From Kineosporia rhizophila (GTDB taxonomy: Bacteria; Actinomycetota; Actinomycetes; Actinomycetales; Kineosporiaceae): a stretch of 64,000 nucleotides of DNA. The stretch covers positions 331,520 to 395,519 of the forward strand of contig NZ_JAJSOH010000003.1 of NCBI RefSeq assembly GCF_021277265.1, read 5' to 3'. Position 1 is the stretch's first letter. Every line of letters begins with the position of its first letter. Shown piece after piece: positions 34,397-43,700 of this stretch. The notes under the pieces were generated by a model. It worked only from the letters and a program-made list of their open reading frames with translations. It had not been told where the DNA came from and searched no databases. The position numbers and the translations under genes are program-made.

Positions 34397-35623
34397 ATGA
34401 AGATCGTCGACGCCAGGGTCATCGTGACCAGCCCGGGACGCAACTTCGTCACCCTGAAGATCACCACCGACGAGGGGGTCACCGGTCTGGGCGACGCCAC
34501 CCTCAACGGCCGCGAACTGGCGGTCGTGTCGTACCTGCGCGACCACGTCGTCCCGCTGCTGATCGGCCTGGACCCGCACCGCATCGAGGACACCTGGCAG
34601 ACGCTGTACCGGGGTGCGTACTGGCGGCGCGGGCCGGTGACCATGGCGGCCATCGCCGCGGTGGACGTCGCCCTGTGGGACATCAAGGCCAAGGTGTGCG
34701 GGCAGCCGCTGTACCAGCTGCTGGGCGGGGCCTCCCGGGAGCGGGTGCGCGCCTACGGGCACGCCAACGGCCGTGACATCCCCGAACTGCTCGACTCGGT
34801 GCGGGCGCGGCTGGCCGAGGGGTACAAGAGCGTGCGGGTGCAGACCGGGGTTCCCGGCCTGGGGACCGTCTACGGCGTGCACTCGGGTACCGCGATCGCC
34901 GAGACGGTGGACGGGCAGCGGGTGGACGCGCGGGCCCGGCCCGTGGTGGAGGACTGGGACACCGGCGCCTACATGCGTCACCTGCCCACGGTGCTCGAGG
35001 CCGTCCGCCACGAGTTCGGCCCGAACCTGCCGCTGCTGCACGACTCCCACCACCGCCTGACCCCGCAACAGGCCGCCCGCCTGGGCCAGAGCATCGAACC
35101 GTACGACCTGTTCTGGCTGGAGGACTGCACACCGGCCGAGGACCAGCAGGGCCTGCGGCTGGTGCGCCAGCACACCACCGTGCCGCTGGCCATCGGCGAG
35201 GTGTTCAACACCGTCTACGACTACCAGACGCTCATCGACGAACGCCTCATCGACTACGTCCGCTCGGCGGTCACGCACTTCGGTGGCGTCACCCCCATGC
35301 ACAAGCTGTTCTCCTACGCCGCGACCCGGCAGATCAAGAGCGCCATCCACGGGCCGGAGGACATCTCGCCGGTGGGCATGGCCGCCGCCATCCACCTCGA
35401 CATCGCGGTGCACAACTTCGGTATCCAGGAGTACTCCGGGCACACCCCGCTGACCAACGAGGTCTTCCGGCACAGCTACGTCTTCGAGGACGGCCACCTG
35501 CTGCCGGGCGCGGAGCCGGGACTCGGGGTGGAACTGGACGAGGAACTGGCCGCCGCGCACCCGTACCAGCCGGCCTATCTGCCCATCAACCGCCTGCAGG
35601 ACGGCACCATTCACGACTGGTGA
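34397..35623 (+). CDS. Mannonate-dehydratase-subgroup enolase superfamily enzyme (ManD/RspA)
   Basis: A 408-residue enolase-superfamily dehydratase. Metal ligands Asp216, Glu242 and Glu268 lie at the ends of barrel strands (LLHDSHH, WLEDC, AIGEV); acid/base candidates are Arg147, Tyr159, His218 and His318, the same set as in characterised D-mannonate dehydratases. The reaction would be D-mannonate (or D-gluconate) to 2-keto-3-deoxy-D-gluconate. The motif IHGPEDISP has Pro at the position that, as I recall from published work on this subgroup, marks low-activity or gluconate-active members. It closes the GntR-controlled transport operon, 15 bases after the permease. Confidence 0.9.
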   Translation: MKIVDARVIVTSPGRNFVTLKITTDEGVTGLGDATLNGRELAVVSYLRDHVVPLLIGLDPHRIEDTWQTLYRGAYWRRGPVTMAAIAAVDVALWDIKAKVCGQPLYQLLGGASRERVRAYGHANGRDIPELLDSVRARLAEGYKSVRVQTGVPGLGTVYGVHSGTAIAETVDGQRVDARARPVVEDWDTGAYMRHLPTVLEAVRHEFGPNLPLLHDSHHRLTPQQAARLGQSIEPYDLFWLEDCTPAEDQQGLRLVRQHTTVPLAIGEVFNTVYDYQTLIDERLIDYVRSAVTHFGGVTPMHKLFSYAATRQIKSAIHGPEDISPVGMAAAIHLDIAVHNFGIQEYSGHTPLTNEVFRHSYVFEDGHLLPGAEPGLGVELDEELAAAHPYQPAYLPINRLQDGTIHDW

Positions 35624-35651
35624 GCCCAGCCGCACCGCACCACATCGCACT

Positions 35652-35686
35652 GCGCCGTCCGGCCGTCACCACTGGCCGGACGGCGC
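35652..35686. terminator. Hairpin terminator after the ManD gene
   Basis: Perfect 13-base arms GCGCCGTCCGGCC (35652-35664) and GGCCGGACGGCGC (35674-35686), nine-base loop, 28 bases after the stop codon. Confidence 0.85.
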
Positions 35687-35706
35687 GGGAGCCTGGACCG
35701 GACGAC

Positions 35707-35901
35707 AAAGTCTAGTCATTTTGTAGAGTATTGGTTACGATCGTGACCGGTTGTCCGCAGCGGCGGTTCGCTCATCACCGGATCACGAAGGAGCACAGCG
35801 TGTCTCAGGTGCGTGGGCGGGACTCGCCCCAGCGGTTGAAGTGCACGACCTGCTCCACCGGCAGACGCCGCGGCTGGGCCCAGCGCCCGCGGGCGGGGTA
35901 G
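35707..35901 (+). other. Orphan promoter-like patch, ribosome site and 33-codon stub
   Basis: An AT-rich stretch (about 35707-35745, including CATTTTGTAGAGTATTGG) is followed by a good ribosome site AAGGAG (35788-35793) and a GTG at 35800 that opens only 33 codons, ending at 35901. The stub runs antisense into the 3' end of the nitroreductase gene. It looks like the 5' end of a gene whose body has been lost or replaced, rather than a real peptide gene. Confidence 0.4.
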
Positions 35902-36485
35902 CCCAGCGGGATCAGGGCCATGGTCAGGGCGTCCTCGGGAAGGCCCAGCAGTGAGCCGATCTCACTCTCGTAGGCGACGTGGAACGTGGTCAGGGTGCTG
36001 CCGATGCCGTAGGCGCGGGCGGCCAGCTGCAGTTGCTGCACCGCGCCGTAGATCGAGGAGCCCAGTCGCGGGTTGGTGGAGCCGGCGGCCTGCCGCAGCA
36101 CCGGGATCACCCACACGGGAGCCTCGTGCAGGTGGTGGGCCAGGTGCTCGGCGGCCCGGTAGGTGGCCGGGCTCATCCCCGCATCGGTGGGTGGCGCGTT
36201 CAGCACCTCCGCGCGGCGGGAGCCGTAGGCCCGGTCCCAACCGTCCCGGTACCGGGCGGCCACCTGCTCCTTGATCGTGGCGTCGGTGACCACCACCCAG
36301 CCCCAGGACTGGCGATTGCCGCCCGAGGGGCCGCGGGTGGCCGCATCGAGTACGGCCCACAGCACGTCGTCCGGGATCGGTCGGTCGGAGAGGTAACGCC
36401 GTGACGGCGTCGAGTGCAGGGCGTCGAGAACCGAGAGGCTGTGGGGATCGCCTGTGGGGGAGCCGGATTCGCTGGAAGCGGTCAT
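35805..36485 (-). CDS. Nitroreductase family protein
   Basis: A 226-residue FMN enzyme. Markers: STPSRRYLSDRPIPDDVLWAVLDAATRGPSGGNRQSW at the N-terminus (phosphate and FMN contacts), and ALIPLGYPARGRW near the C-terminus. Family members reduce nitro groups, quinones or flavins with NAD(P)H. It is divergent from the two luciferase-like monooxygenases with only 47 bases between start codons, so it may feed reduced flavin to them; that is an inference. Its 3' end lies against the orphan ribosome site at 35788. Confidence 0.9.
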   Translation of the reverse strand: MTASSESGSPTGDPHSLSVLDALHSTPSRRYLSDRPIPDDVLWAVLDAATRGPSGGNRQSWGWVVVTDATIKEQVAARYRDGWDRAYGSRRAEVLNAPPTDAGMSPATYRAAEHLAHHLHEAPVWVIPVLRQAAGSTNPRLGSSIYGAVQQLQLAARAYGIGSTLTTFHVAYESEIGSLLGLPEDALTMALIPLGYPARGRWAQPRRLPVEQVVHFNRWGESRPRT

Positions 36486-36532
36486 GCCGTTCGACGATAG
36501 GGCAAAGCGGCGTGCAGGGGGAGAGGACTGAG

Positions 36533-37375
36533 ATGGTCGATCGGAAAATGCTTCTCGGCGTCACCGTCGCACCGTCCGATCCGGATCTGCTGATCGAGCA
36601 GGTCCGCTTCGCCGAGCAGGCCGGCCTGGACTTCGTGCTGTTCGAGGACGCCGGCGCACCGCTCAGCCCGATCGAGGCGGCGGCCTTCGCCGCCGCCCAC
36701 ACCCGCTCGATCGCCCTGGTGGCCGGCGCCGCGGCGACCCATGCCGAGCCGTTCCACCTGGCCAACCAGTTCGCCAGCCTGGACTGGGGAACGCACGGGC
36801 GGGCCGGCTGGTTCGTGAGCACGGACCGCACTTCCCAGCGCAGCCAGGCCTATTCAACGAGCGTGCCCGATCCGGACACCGCCCAGCGGGAGAGTGAGGC
36901 CGTCGTGCAGACGGCGCGGCGGTTGTGGGACTCGTGGGAGGACGAGGCCCTGATCGCCGACCTGGACACGGGACGCTTCCTGGACGCCGGGAAGATCCAC
37001 TACGTCGACGTCGAGAACGAGTTCTTCCGGATCCGGGGTCCGGCGCTGATGCCCCGGCCGGTGCAGGGGCAGGTCGTCGTGCTGGCCCGGCACAAGGACC
37101 AGATCCCAGACGTGGACGTTGTTCTGGTCGAGACGCTCGAACAGGCAGATCGGACGACGTCTCGAGTCTTTGCGGAAACCAGTGACGTGAACGACATCCG
37201 AACCCTGGACGGTCACGTCGACGGCGTGCTGGTGCGAGCCGACGATCCCCGCAACGTGTTCGGCGAGAACGTCCTACGGGAACTGGGACGCCCCGGTGTT
37301 CCTGTGGCCGCGGAAACTCTGCGCCAGAAGCTCGGACTACCGCGCCCGGCCAGCCAGAACCGAAAGGAGAGGTGA
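36533..37375 (+). CDS. LLM class flavin-dependent monooxygenase-like protein
   Basis: A 280-residue luciferase-like protein, shorter than usual for the NtaA/DszA group (around 430). The N-terminal half is well preserved (MLLGVTVAPSDPDLLIEQVRFAEQAGLDFVLFEDAG, HLANQFASLDWGTHGRAGWFV, AVVQTARRLWDSWED), while the C-terminal half looks compressed (VDVVLVETLEQADRTTSRV). It may be a partner or non-catalytic relative of the following full-length enzyme. ATG at 36533 with GGGGGAGAGGA just upstream; four bases separate it from the next start. Confidence 0.82.
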   Translation: MVDRKMLLGVTVAPSDPDLLIEQVRFAEQAGLDFVLFEDAGAPLSPIEAAAFAAAHTRSIALVAGAAATHAEPFHLANQFASLDWGTHGRAGWFVSTDRTSQRSQAYSTSVPDPDTAQRESEAVVQTARRLWDSWEDEALIADLDTGRFLDAGKIHYVDVENEFFRIRGPALMPRPVQGQVVVLARHKDQIPDVDVVLVETLEQADRTTSRVFAETSDVNDIRTLDGHVDGVLVRADDPRNVFGENVLRELGRPGVPVAAETLRQKLGLPRPASQNRKER

Positions 37376-37379
37376 CCCG

Positions 37380-38672
37380 ATGGGCGAGTACGCACGTCCT
37401 CAAGCACGTATCCATCTCAACGCGTTCTTCCCGTTCGGCCCGATCTACCGGTGGAACGAAGTGGACCGGCCCGAGCGCTACTACGAGTTCGAAGGGTTCG
37501 CCCAGCTGGCGCAGACCGCCGAACGCGGGCTGTTCACCGCCGTGTTCCTGGGGGACAGCCAGCGGCTGCGCGAGCATCTGGGCCGGATCACCGACACGGC
37601 GGTCACCGGACGCCCCGACCAGCTGGTCCTGTTCGCTCACCTGGCCGCCCTGACCAGCCGGATCGGGCTGGTCGCCACGGTCAACGCCACCTACACCGAC
37701 CCGGTCGAACTGGCCCGCCGCATCGCCACCCTCGAGACCCTCAGCCACGGGCGGTCGGGCTGGAACCTGGTGACCACCCACAATGCTTGGACCGGCGAGA
37801 ACTTCCGCCGCGGAGGCTATCTCGGCCACGCCGACCGTTACCGGCACGCCCTGGAGTACCTGCAGATCGTGCAGGGGCTGTGGGCGGGGGAGCGGGTCGA
37901 GCACGAGGGCCCCTTCTACCGGATCACGGCCGGGCCCTTCGCTGAACGGCACCCGCAGCAGCAGCCGGTGCTGTTCCAGGCCGGCGAGTCCGACGAGGGC
38001 CGCGACTTCGCGGCCCAGCACGCCGAGGCCATCTTCTCCCGCTACCTCGACTTCGACTCCGCCCTGGCCTTCGCCCAGGACCTCACCCGCAGGGTCCAGG
38101 CCCAGGGCCGGACCCGCGAGCACCTGCGCATCTTCCCGGGCGCGCGGATCACCCTGGGCGAGACCGCGCAGGACGCCCAGGAACGCAGCGACGAGTTCGA
38201 GCGCAGTACCTGGAGCGACCGGCGCATCCTGGCCGTTCTGGAAAGTGTCTGGGGCACAGACCTGTCCGCCTACGACGTGGACGGCCCGCTACCGGCGACC
38301 GATCCGGTGACGCCGGAGCAGACGGTGACGCACGGGGTGGTCAACAGCAGCGACCGGCCGGTGGCCACCGCCCGGGCCTGGCGGGATCTGGCCGAGGGCA
38401 AGGGGTGGTCGATCCGTCAGCTGGTGCTGCACCTGAACCGGGGCGGTGGTTTCGTCGGCACGCCCGGAGAGGTGGCCGACCGCCTGGCGCACTACGTGCG
38501 CTCCGGGGCGATCGACGGTCTGAACCTGGTCGCGAACGGTGTGCCGCACGGTTTCGACGACGTGGTGGAGCGCCTGGTCCCCGCACTGCAGGAACGCGGC
38601 GTGTATCCGGCGGAGTACGCCGGTGACACCCTGCGCGCGAACCTGGAAATGCGACATTACGCCACGCCCTAG
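37380..38672 (+). CDS. NtaA/SnaA/DszA-family FMN-dependent monooxygenase
   Basis: A 430-residue luciferase-like monooxygenase. Typical features: HLNAFFPFGPIYRW, DSQRLREHLGRI, VNATYTDPVELARRIATLETLSHGRSGWNLVTTHNAW (about 100-140), PVLFQAGESDEGRDFAAQHAEAIFS and GFVGTPGEVADRL near the C-terminus. The family uses FMNH2 from a partner reductase to cleave C-S or C-N bonds in compounds such as nitrilotriacetate, alkanesulfonates or dibenzothiophene sulfone. A sulfur- or xenobiotic-scavenging role with the neighbouring short LLM protein and nitroreductase is plausible. Strong ribosome site AAAGGAGAGG. Confidence 0.92.
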   Translation: MGEYARPQARIHLNAFFPFGPIYRWNEVDRPERYYEFEGFAQLAQTAERGLFTAVFLGDSQRLREHLGRITDTAVTGRPDQLVLFAHLAALTSRIGLVATVNATYTDPVELARRIATLETLSHGRSGWNLVTTHNAWTGENFRRGGYLGHADRYRHALEYLQIVQGLWAGERVEHEGPFYRITAGPFAERHPQQQPVLFQAGESDEGRDFAAQHAEAIFSRYLDFDSALAFAQDLTRRVQAQGRTREHLRIFPGARITLGETAQDAQERSDEFERSTWSDRRILAVLESVWGTDLSAYDVDGPLPATDPVTPEQTVTHGVVNSSDRPVATARAWRDLAEGKGWSIRQLVLHLNRGGGFVGTPGEVADRLAHYVRSGAIDGLNLVANGVPHGFDDVVERLVPALQERGVYPAEYAGDTLRANLEMRHYATP

Positions 38673-38684
38673 AAGATCTTGAGC

Positions 38685-39236
38685 ATGCGCACATGGCTCG
38701 TCGGAGCACCCCGCTGGAAGCTCGGCCTGTTTCAGGGGACCCTCTTCGGGACCTTCATGGCCGTCTTCGCCGCCTTCTTCTCCAGCGGTTCCGGGGAGGG
38801 CGCGGGCCGTTTCGTCGGTGCCGTGGTCGGGGGTGTGGTCGGCGGCGTGTTCTTCGGCTTCTTCATGAGCCACTTCATCGCGAACAAGAACGCGGCCCTG
38901 ATCGGTGCAGCCGGGCTGGACGATCCCGCGGAGCTGCGCCAGGCCGTCCGCGCCGCCCGCCGGGGACCCGTTCCGGCCGATCCCCGTATCCGTCAGGCCG
39001 CCCTTCGGGTGGCCCGGCACCAGCTCAGTGAGCTCGAGGGCCAACGCACCGGCTCGCTGGCCGTTTTCGCCCTGTTCATTCTCGTCTACGTCGCCATGGC
39101 GTTCCTGAGCTCGCCCTGGTGGCTGGTCGCAGCGGTCTTCTTCACGGCCATGCTGATCGTCACCGTGATGCAGCCCAGCCGCCTGGCCAACCGCATCGTC
39201 GACCTGGACACCGCGGACAGCGAGGCCACCCTCTGA
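38685..39236 (+). CDS. Small integral membrane protein
   Basis: A 183-residue membrane protein with two pairs of hydrophobic helices: about 14-35 and 42-65 (rich in Gly/Phe, GAVVGGVVGGVFFGFFMSHF), then about 122-140 and 142-160. A soluble basic linker joins the pairs. No family is recognised. The ATG at 38685 has no strong ribosome site; a TTG at 38679 is possible. It follows the monooxygenase gene after 12 bases and may be transcribed with it. A perfect terminator hairpin begins inside its stop codon. Confidence 0.7.
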   Translation: MRTWLVGAPRWKLGLFQGTLFGTFMAVFAAFFSSGSGEGAGRFVGAVVGGVVGGVFFGFFMSHFIANKNAALIGAAGLDDPAELRQAVRAARRGPVPADPRIRQAALRVARHQLSELEGQRTGSLAVFALFILVYVAMAFLSSPWWLVAAVFFTAMLIVTVMQPSRLANRIVDLDTADSEATL

Positions 39237-39266
39237 GGAAACGCCTCATGCAGGAGGCGTTTCCTC
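39235..39266. terminator. Hairpin terminator
   Basis: Perfect 13-base arms GAGGAAACGCCTC (39235-39247) and GAGGCGTTTCCTC (39254-39266), six-base loop, directly at the stop of the membrane-protein gene and just before the convergent HxlR gene. Confidence 0.88.
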
Positions 39267-39290
39267 CTGTCCTTCGATCAGCCTGACAGC

Positions 39291-39689
39291 TCAGCGTTTT
39301 CCGGTGCGGTCGTCGTACGCCTCACGGGCGTCGACCACGTCCTCGATGTGCTGCACCGACCACTCGGTGAGGGCCTTCAGGGGACCTCGAAGAGTCTGGC
39401 CCAGTGGTGTCAGCTCGTACTCCACGCGGATCGGCGCCTCCGGGTACACGGTACGCACGAGGAGTCCGTCGCGCTCGAGCGTGCGCAGCGTCTGCGTGAG
39501 CATCTTCTCGCTGATGCCCTCGAGCTCCTGACGTAGCTGCGTGAACCGGCACGCCCCGCGCCGGCCGAGCTCACCCAGCACGAGGACGGCCCACTTGCTG
39601 CCGATCTGGTCGAGCAGGTCGCGCGAGGGGCAGCCACGGGCGTACGGATCCCAGGACGATGTGCGCTCGCTCACGTTCTCGGTACTCAT
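39291..39689 (-). CDS. HxlR family transcriptional regulator
   Basis: A 132-residue winged-helix protein with the family hallmark near the N-terminus (GCPSRDLLDQIGSKWAVLVLGEL, with Cys20 available for redox or aldehyde sensing), the recognition region FTQLRQELEGISEKMLTQTLRTLERDGL and the wing VRVEYELTPLG. HxlR/QorR-type regulators often control divergent quinone or aldehyde detoxification genes, and the divergent neighbour is a QorB-like gene. ATG at 39689 with GAGG seven bases upstream. Confidence 0.92.
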   Translation of the reverse strand: MSTENVSERTSSWDPYARGCPSRDLLDQIGSKWAVLVLGELGRRGACRFTQLRQELEGISEKMLTQTLRTLERDGLLVRTVYPEAPIRVEYELTPLGQTLRGPLKALTEWSVQHIEDVVDAREAYDDRTGKR

Positions 39690-39727
39690 CACACGCCTCA
39701 CCTCGATCCTTTCGCCCGGGTGGCCAC

Positions 39728-39751
39728 CTTACCTCGAAGTTCGTTCTTACC
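39728..39751. promoter_or_regulatory. Tandem CTTACC repeats, candidate HxlR site
   Basis: CTTACC occurs at 39728-39733 and 39746-39751, 18 bases apart from start to start, in the divergent HxlR/QorB-like intergenic region. Members of the HxlR/YodB group bind repeats of this general kind, but the match is by eye only. Confidence 0.35.
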
Positions 39752-39819
39752 AAAAGAGAGCGACCAGGTCATCGTGGGGTTTGCGCCGGGGAACGTCCGC
39801 GGCGGAAAGGACAATCATC

Positions 39820-40674
39820 ATGTCGATCGTGGTCACTGCCGCTTCGGGCAACCTGGGCCGGCTCACCGTCGAGGCGTTGCTGAGCCGTGGGGTGCCGGCC
39901 GCCGACATCGTTACGACCAGTCGTGACATCACCCGGATCAAGGACTTCGCCGATCGCGGGGTTCAGGTCCGCCGGGCCGACTTCGCCGAGCCCGACAGCC
40001 TGCCCGCGGCCTTCGAGGGTGCGGACAAGCTCCTGCTGATCTCCACCACGACCCCGAGCGAGCGCGTCGCCAACCACCGGCGCGCCATCGACGCCGCGGT
40101 CGCGGCGGGCGTGTCCATGGTCGCGTTCACCAGCATGTTGCACGCGGACTCATCCACCACCATTCTCGCTCCCACCCACTGGGCGACGGAACAGTACCTG
40201 CACGAGCGCATCCCCTATGTGATGCTGCGCAACAGCTGGTATCTGGAGAACTACACCGTCCAGCTGCCCCAGGTGCTCTCCGGGGGAGTGCTCCTGGGGG
40301 CCGCCGGCCAAGGCCGGATCAGCGCCGCCACCCGAGCCGACTACGCCGAGGCCGCCGCCACCGTGCTGAGCACCGACGGCCACGTCGGCCAGACGTACGA
40401 GCTGGGCGGGGACGAGGCCTTCACCCTGACGGAGCTGGCTGCGGCGATCTCGGCCGCTGCCGGGAAGCAGATCGAGTACACCGATCTCCCGGTCGAGGCG
40501 TTCGCCCGGGCGCTGACCGAGGCGGGCATGCCCGCCGATCTGGCCGGCGTCCTGTCCGACGCCGACCGCGCCATGAGCCACGACGAGCTGTACACCGAAT
40601 CCTCAGACCTGAGAAAGCTGATCGGACGGGCGACCGTGACTCCTGCCGAGGCGATCGCGGCCGCGCTCAGCTGA
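39820..40674 (+). CDS. QorB/NmrA-type NAD(P)H:quinone oxidoreductase
   Basis: A 284-residue Rossmann-fold reductase. Dinucleotide motif VTAASGNLGRLTVEALL (5-21); PTHWATEQYLHERIPYVMLRNSWYLENYT near residues 120-150 is characteristic of the QorB (YtfG) group, which reduces quinones with NADPH. C-terminal TYELGGDEAFTLTELAAAIS also fits. ATG at 39820 with AAAGGA nine bases upstream. Divergent from the HxlR regulator, which likely represses it until quinone or electrophile stress. Confidence 0.9.
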   Translation: MSIVVTAASGNLGRLTVEALLSRGVPAADIVTTSRDITRIKDFADRGVQVRRADFAEPDSLPAAFEGADKLLLISTTTPSERVANHRRAIDAAVAAGVSMVAFTSMLHADSSTTILAPTHWATEQYLHERIPYVMLRNSWYLENYTVQLPQVLSGGVLLGAAGQGRISAATRADYAEAAATVLSTDGHVGQTYELGGDEAFTLTELAAAISAAAGKQIEYTDLPVEAFARALTEAGMPADLAGVLSDADRAMSHDELYTESSDLRKLIGRATVTPAEAIAAALS

Positions 40675-40725
40675 CCGGCTCACGCTGCCCCCTCCAGGGC
40701 GCGTCGAGTGCTGTTCGGCCCGCTC

Positions 40726-43700
40726 TCAGTAGACGTCCCGGGCGTACCGACGTTCCGTGATCATCTTCTTGCGGTACTCCTGCGCCTCGTCCTCGCTCAG
40801 ACCGCCGTGCCCACGGATGATCTCGAGCAGGCTCTGGTCGACATCACGGGCCATCCGGGTGGCGTCACCGCAGACGTAGAAGTGGGCGCCGTCCTCGAGC
40901 CACTTCCACAGCTGGGCACCGTGTTCCTGCATGCGCTGCTGAACGTAGATGCGCTGGCGCTGGTCCCGGGAGAAGGCCAGGTCGAGGCGGGTGAGGAAGC
41001 CGTCGCTGAACATCTGCTGCAGCTCGTCGCGGTAGTAGAAATCGCTGTCGCGGTGCTGGTCGCCGAAGAACAGCCAGTTGCGGCCGGTGTGGCCGAGCTC
41101 CCGGCGTTCGTGCAGGAAGGCGCGGAAGGGCGCGATACCCGTCCCTGGCCCGACCATGATCATCGGCGTGGACGAGGCCGTGGGCGGGCGGAAGCCGGGT
41201 GCGGCCTGCACGTACACGGGGACGGGCTCGTCGCCCGCCCGGTCGGCCAGGTAGGTCGAGCAGACCCCGCCGCGCGCCTCGTCCGCCTCGTTGGTGTACC
41301 GGACGACGGAGACGGTCAGCTCGACGCGGTGGGGGTCGTGCAGCGGGGTCGAGGAGATCGAGTACTGCCGGGGCTGAAGGCGCCGCAGGACGCCGAGCCA
41401 GTCTGTCATGGGCCGCTGAACCGGGAAGTGCCGCAACAGGTCCACGGCGTGCCGGCCCCACAGCCAGCGTTCCAGCTGTTCCTTGTTGTCCCTGCGTAGC
41501 AGGTGGGCCAGGGCTGGGTCGCTGTTGTGCCCGGCGACGAACTGCAGCAGTTCCCGGTTGATCCGGCTGATGTCGAACGAGGTCTGCAGGGCCTCGAACA
41601 GTCGCACATGCTGGCCGTCGACCTCGATGGTGTGGTTGCCGTCGAGGCCGGTGGCCTGCAGCCAGTCGTGGACGTGCTCGGCGTGGTTGGTCGGGAGCAC
41701 GCCGAGGGCGTCCCCGGCCCGGTAGGTCACGCTCTCGTCGGTCAGGGCGAGGCCGATCCGGCGCACCTCCTTACCGGAGCCGGGCCCGGACAGGACGTCG
41801 TTGGTCACGAGGTGGGCGATGGCGGGATTGGCCCGGGTTCCCAGCGCCCCGGGGGAGCGGGTGGGTGACGGCGCGGTGCGCGGTTCGGTCCGCGCTGGGC
41901 TGGTGTTCGGCCGGGCGGCGAGAAGGTCGATGACGCGATCCAGCCAGGCTTCTGCCTGTTCCTCGTCGTCGGGTTCGCAGTCCACGCGCTCGGCGATCCG
42001 GACCGCGCCGAGCTCGCTCAGGCGTGCGTCGAGGGCCTTGGCGTGGCCGCAGAAGTTGTCGTAGGCCGAGTCGCCCATCCCGAGCACGGAGTAGCGGACG
42101 CCGTCGAGGCGAGGGGCGTCCGCGGCGGCCAGGGCGCTCCACAGGCCGGCGCCGTTGTCGGGCGGGCCGCCGTCGCCGAAGGTGCTGGTCACCAGCAGTA
42201 GCGTCCCGCTTGACGAAAGAGTCGCGACGTCAACGGAATCCATCTCGATCACACGGGTGGAAAGGGTGCGGGTGGCGAACTGCTCGGCTGCCCGCGCGGC
42301 GAAGTCCTCCGCGTTCCCGGTCTGCGAGGCCCAGAGAATCGTGGCCGCAGCCGGATTGGCCTCAACAGTGGTTTTGAGGACGCTTGTGGGCACGCTTTCG
42401 GGGACGGCTTCGGTGTGGGCCGGGCGTGGGTCGGGCAGTCGGGAGTAGGTGCCCGCGAGCAGGCCGTCGACCCACAGGCGCACCGGCTGGCTCAGGGGCG
42501 CGCCGTCGGGCAGAACGGGAACCCGCTCGGCGACCGCAGCTGGCGTCAGGGCAGTCAGGAAGCCGCTCAGGTAGAGCTGCTCCCGGTCGCTCAGTTGCGG
42601 CGGGGTCAGTGTGGTGAGTCCCAGTGCGGCAGCCAGGGGATGGGTTTCGGGCTCCACGGTTGGTGCGGGCGCGGGGGTGGTGGGGATCCGGGTGAGGGCG
42701 ACGGCGCAGGCCTTGAACTCCGGTTGCAGGGAGTCGGGGTCGACGGCGTCGTTGGTGACGGCGTTGATGGCCAGGTACTCGCCGTGCTCGTCGTTCCAGT
42801 GGAACGGCACGAAACAGCAGCCGGGGCGGATCCGATCGTTGACTACGGCCGGCAGGACCGCTCGGCCCCGCCGGGAGGCGACCTCCACCTGATCACCGTC
42901 GGCGATGCCGAGCCGGGAGGCGTCGTCGGGGTGGATCTCCACGAACGGGCCGGGGTTGAGCTTGTTGAGCTTGGCCACCTTCCCGGTCTTGGTCATCGTG
43001 TGCCACTGGTGCTGAAGGCGTCCCGTGGTCAGCACCAGCGGGAAGTCGTCGTCCGGCATCTCCTTGGCGGGCATGTGGGGCCGGGCGTGGAACACGGCCC
43101 GGCGCGAGGGGGTCGCGAACGCCAGGCGCGGGGCGACGCCGTCCGGGCTGACGTGCAGGGTCTGGCTGACGCCGTCGTTGAGGTAGCGGATCGGGTTGCG
43201 GGCCGGACCTTCCGGCGGGCAGGGCCACTGCACCGGAGACTCCCGCAGCCGTTCGTACGTCACCCCGCGCAGGTCGTAGCCGGTGTTCGGGTTCGAGAAC
43301 CGGCGGATCTCGTCGAAGACCTCCTCGCTGGAGGCGTAGCTGAACTGCTCACCGAAGCCGAGCGCGCTCGCCACCTGGGCGATCAGCTGCCAGTCGGGAC
43401 GGGAGGCGCCGGCCGGCGGAACCGACGACGACAGCAGGGTCAGGTTGCGCTCGGAGTTGACCATGACGGCGTCGGACTCGGCCCACAGCGTGGCCGGCAG
43501 GACGATGTCGGCGTAGTCGTTGGTCGCCGTGGCCCGGTAGGTGTCCTGGGTGATGACCAGCTCGGCGGCCTCGAGCCCGGTGATCACGGTGCTGCGGTTG
43601 GCCATGCTCGCGACCGGGTTGGTGCAGATGATCCAGCAGGCCTTGATCGTTCCCTCGCCGAGCTGCCGGAACAACTCGACCGTGCCCGGCCCGACCTCGG

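Noticed and set aside
33467..35650. Open frame of 727 codons on the minus strand over the permease and ManD genes
   Set aside because: Antisense to well-recognised permease and enolase genes; no start site or domain.
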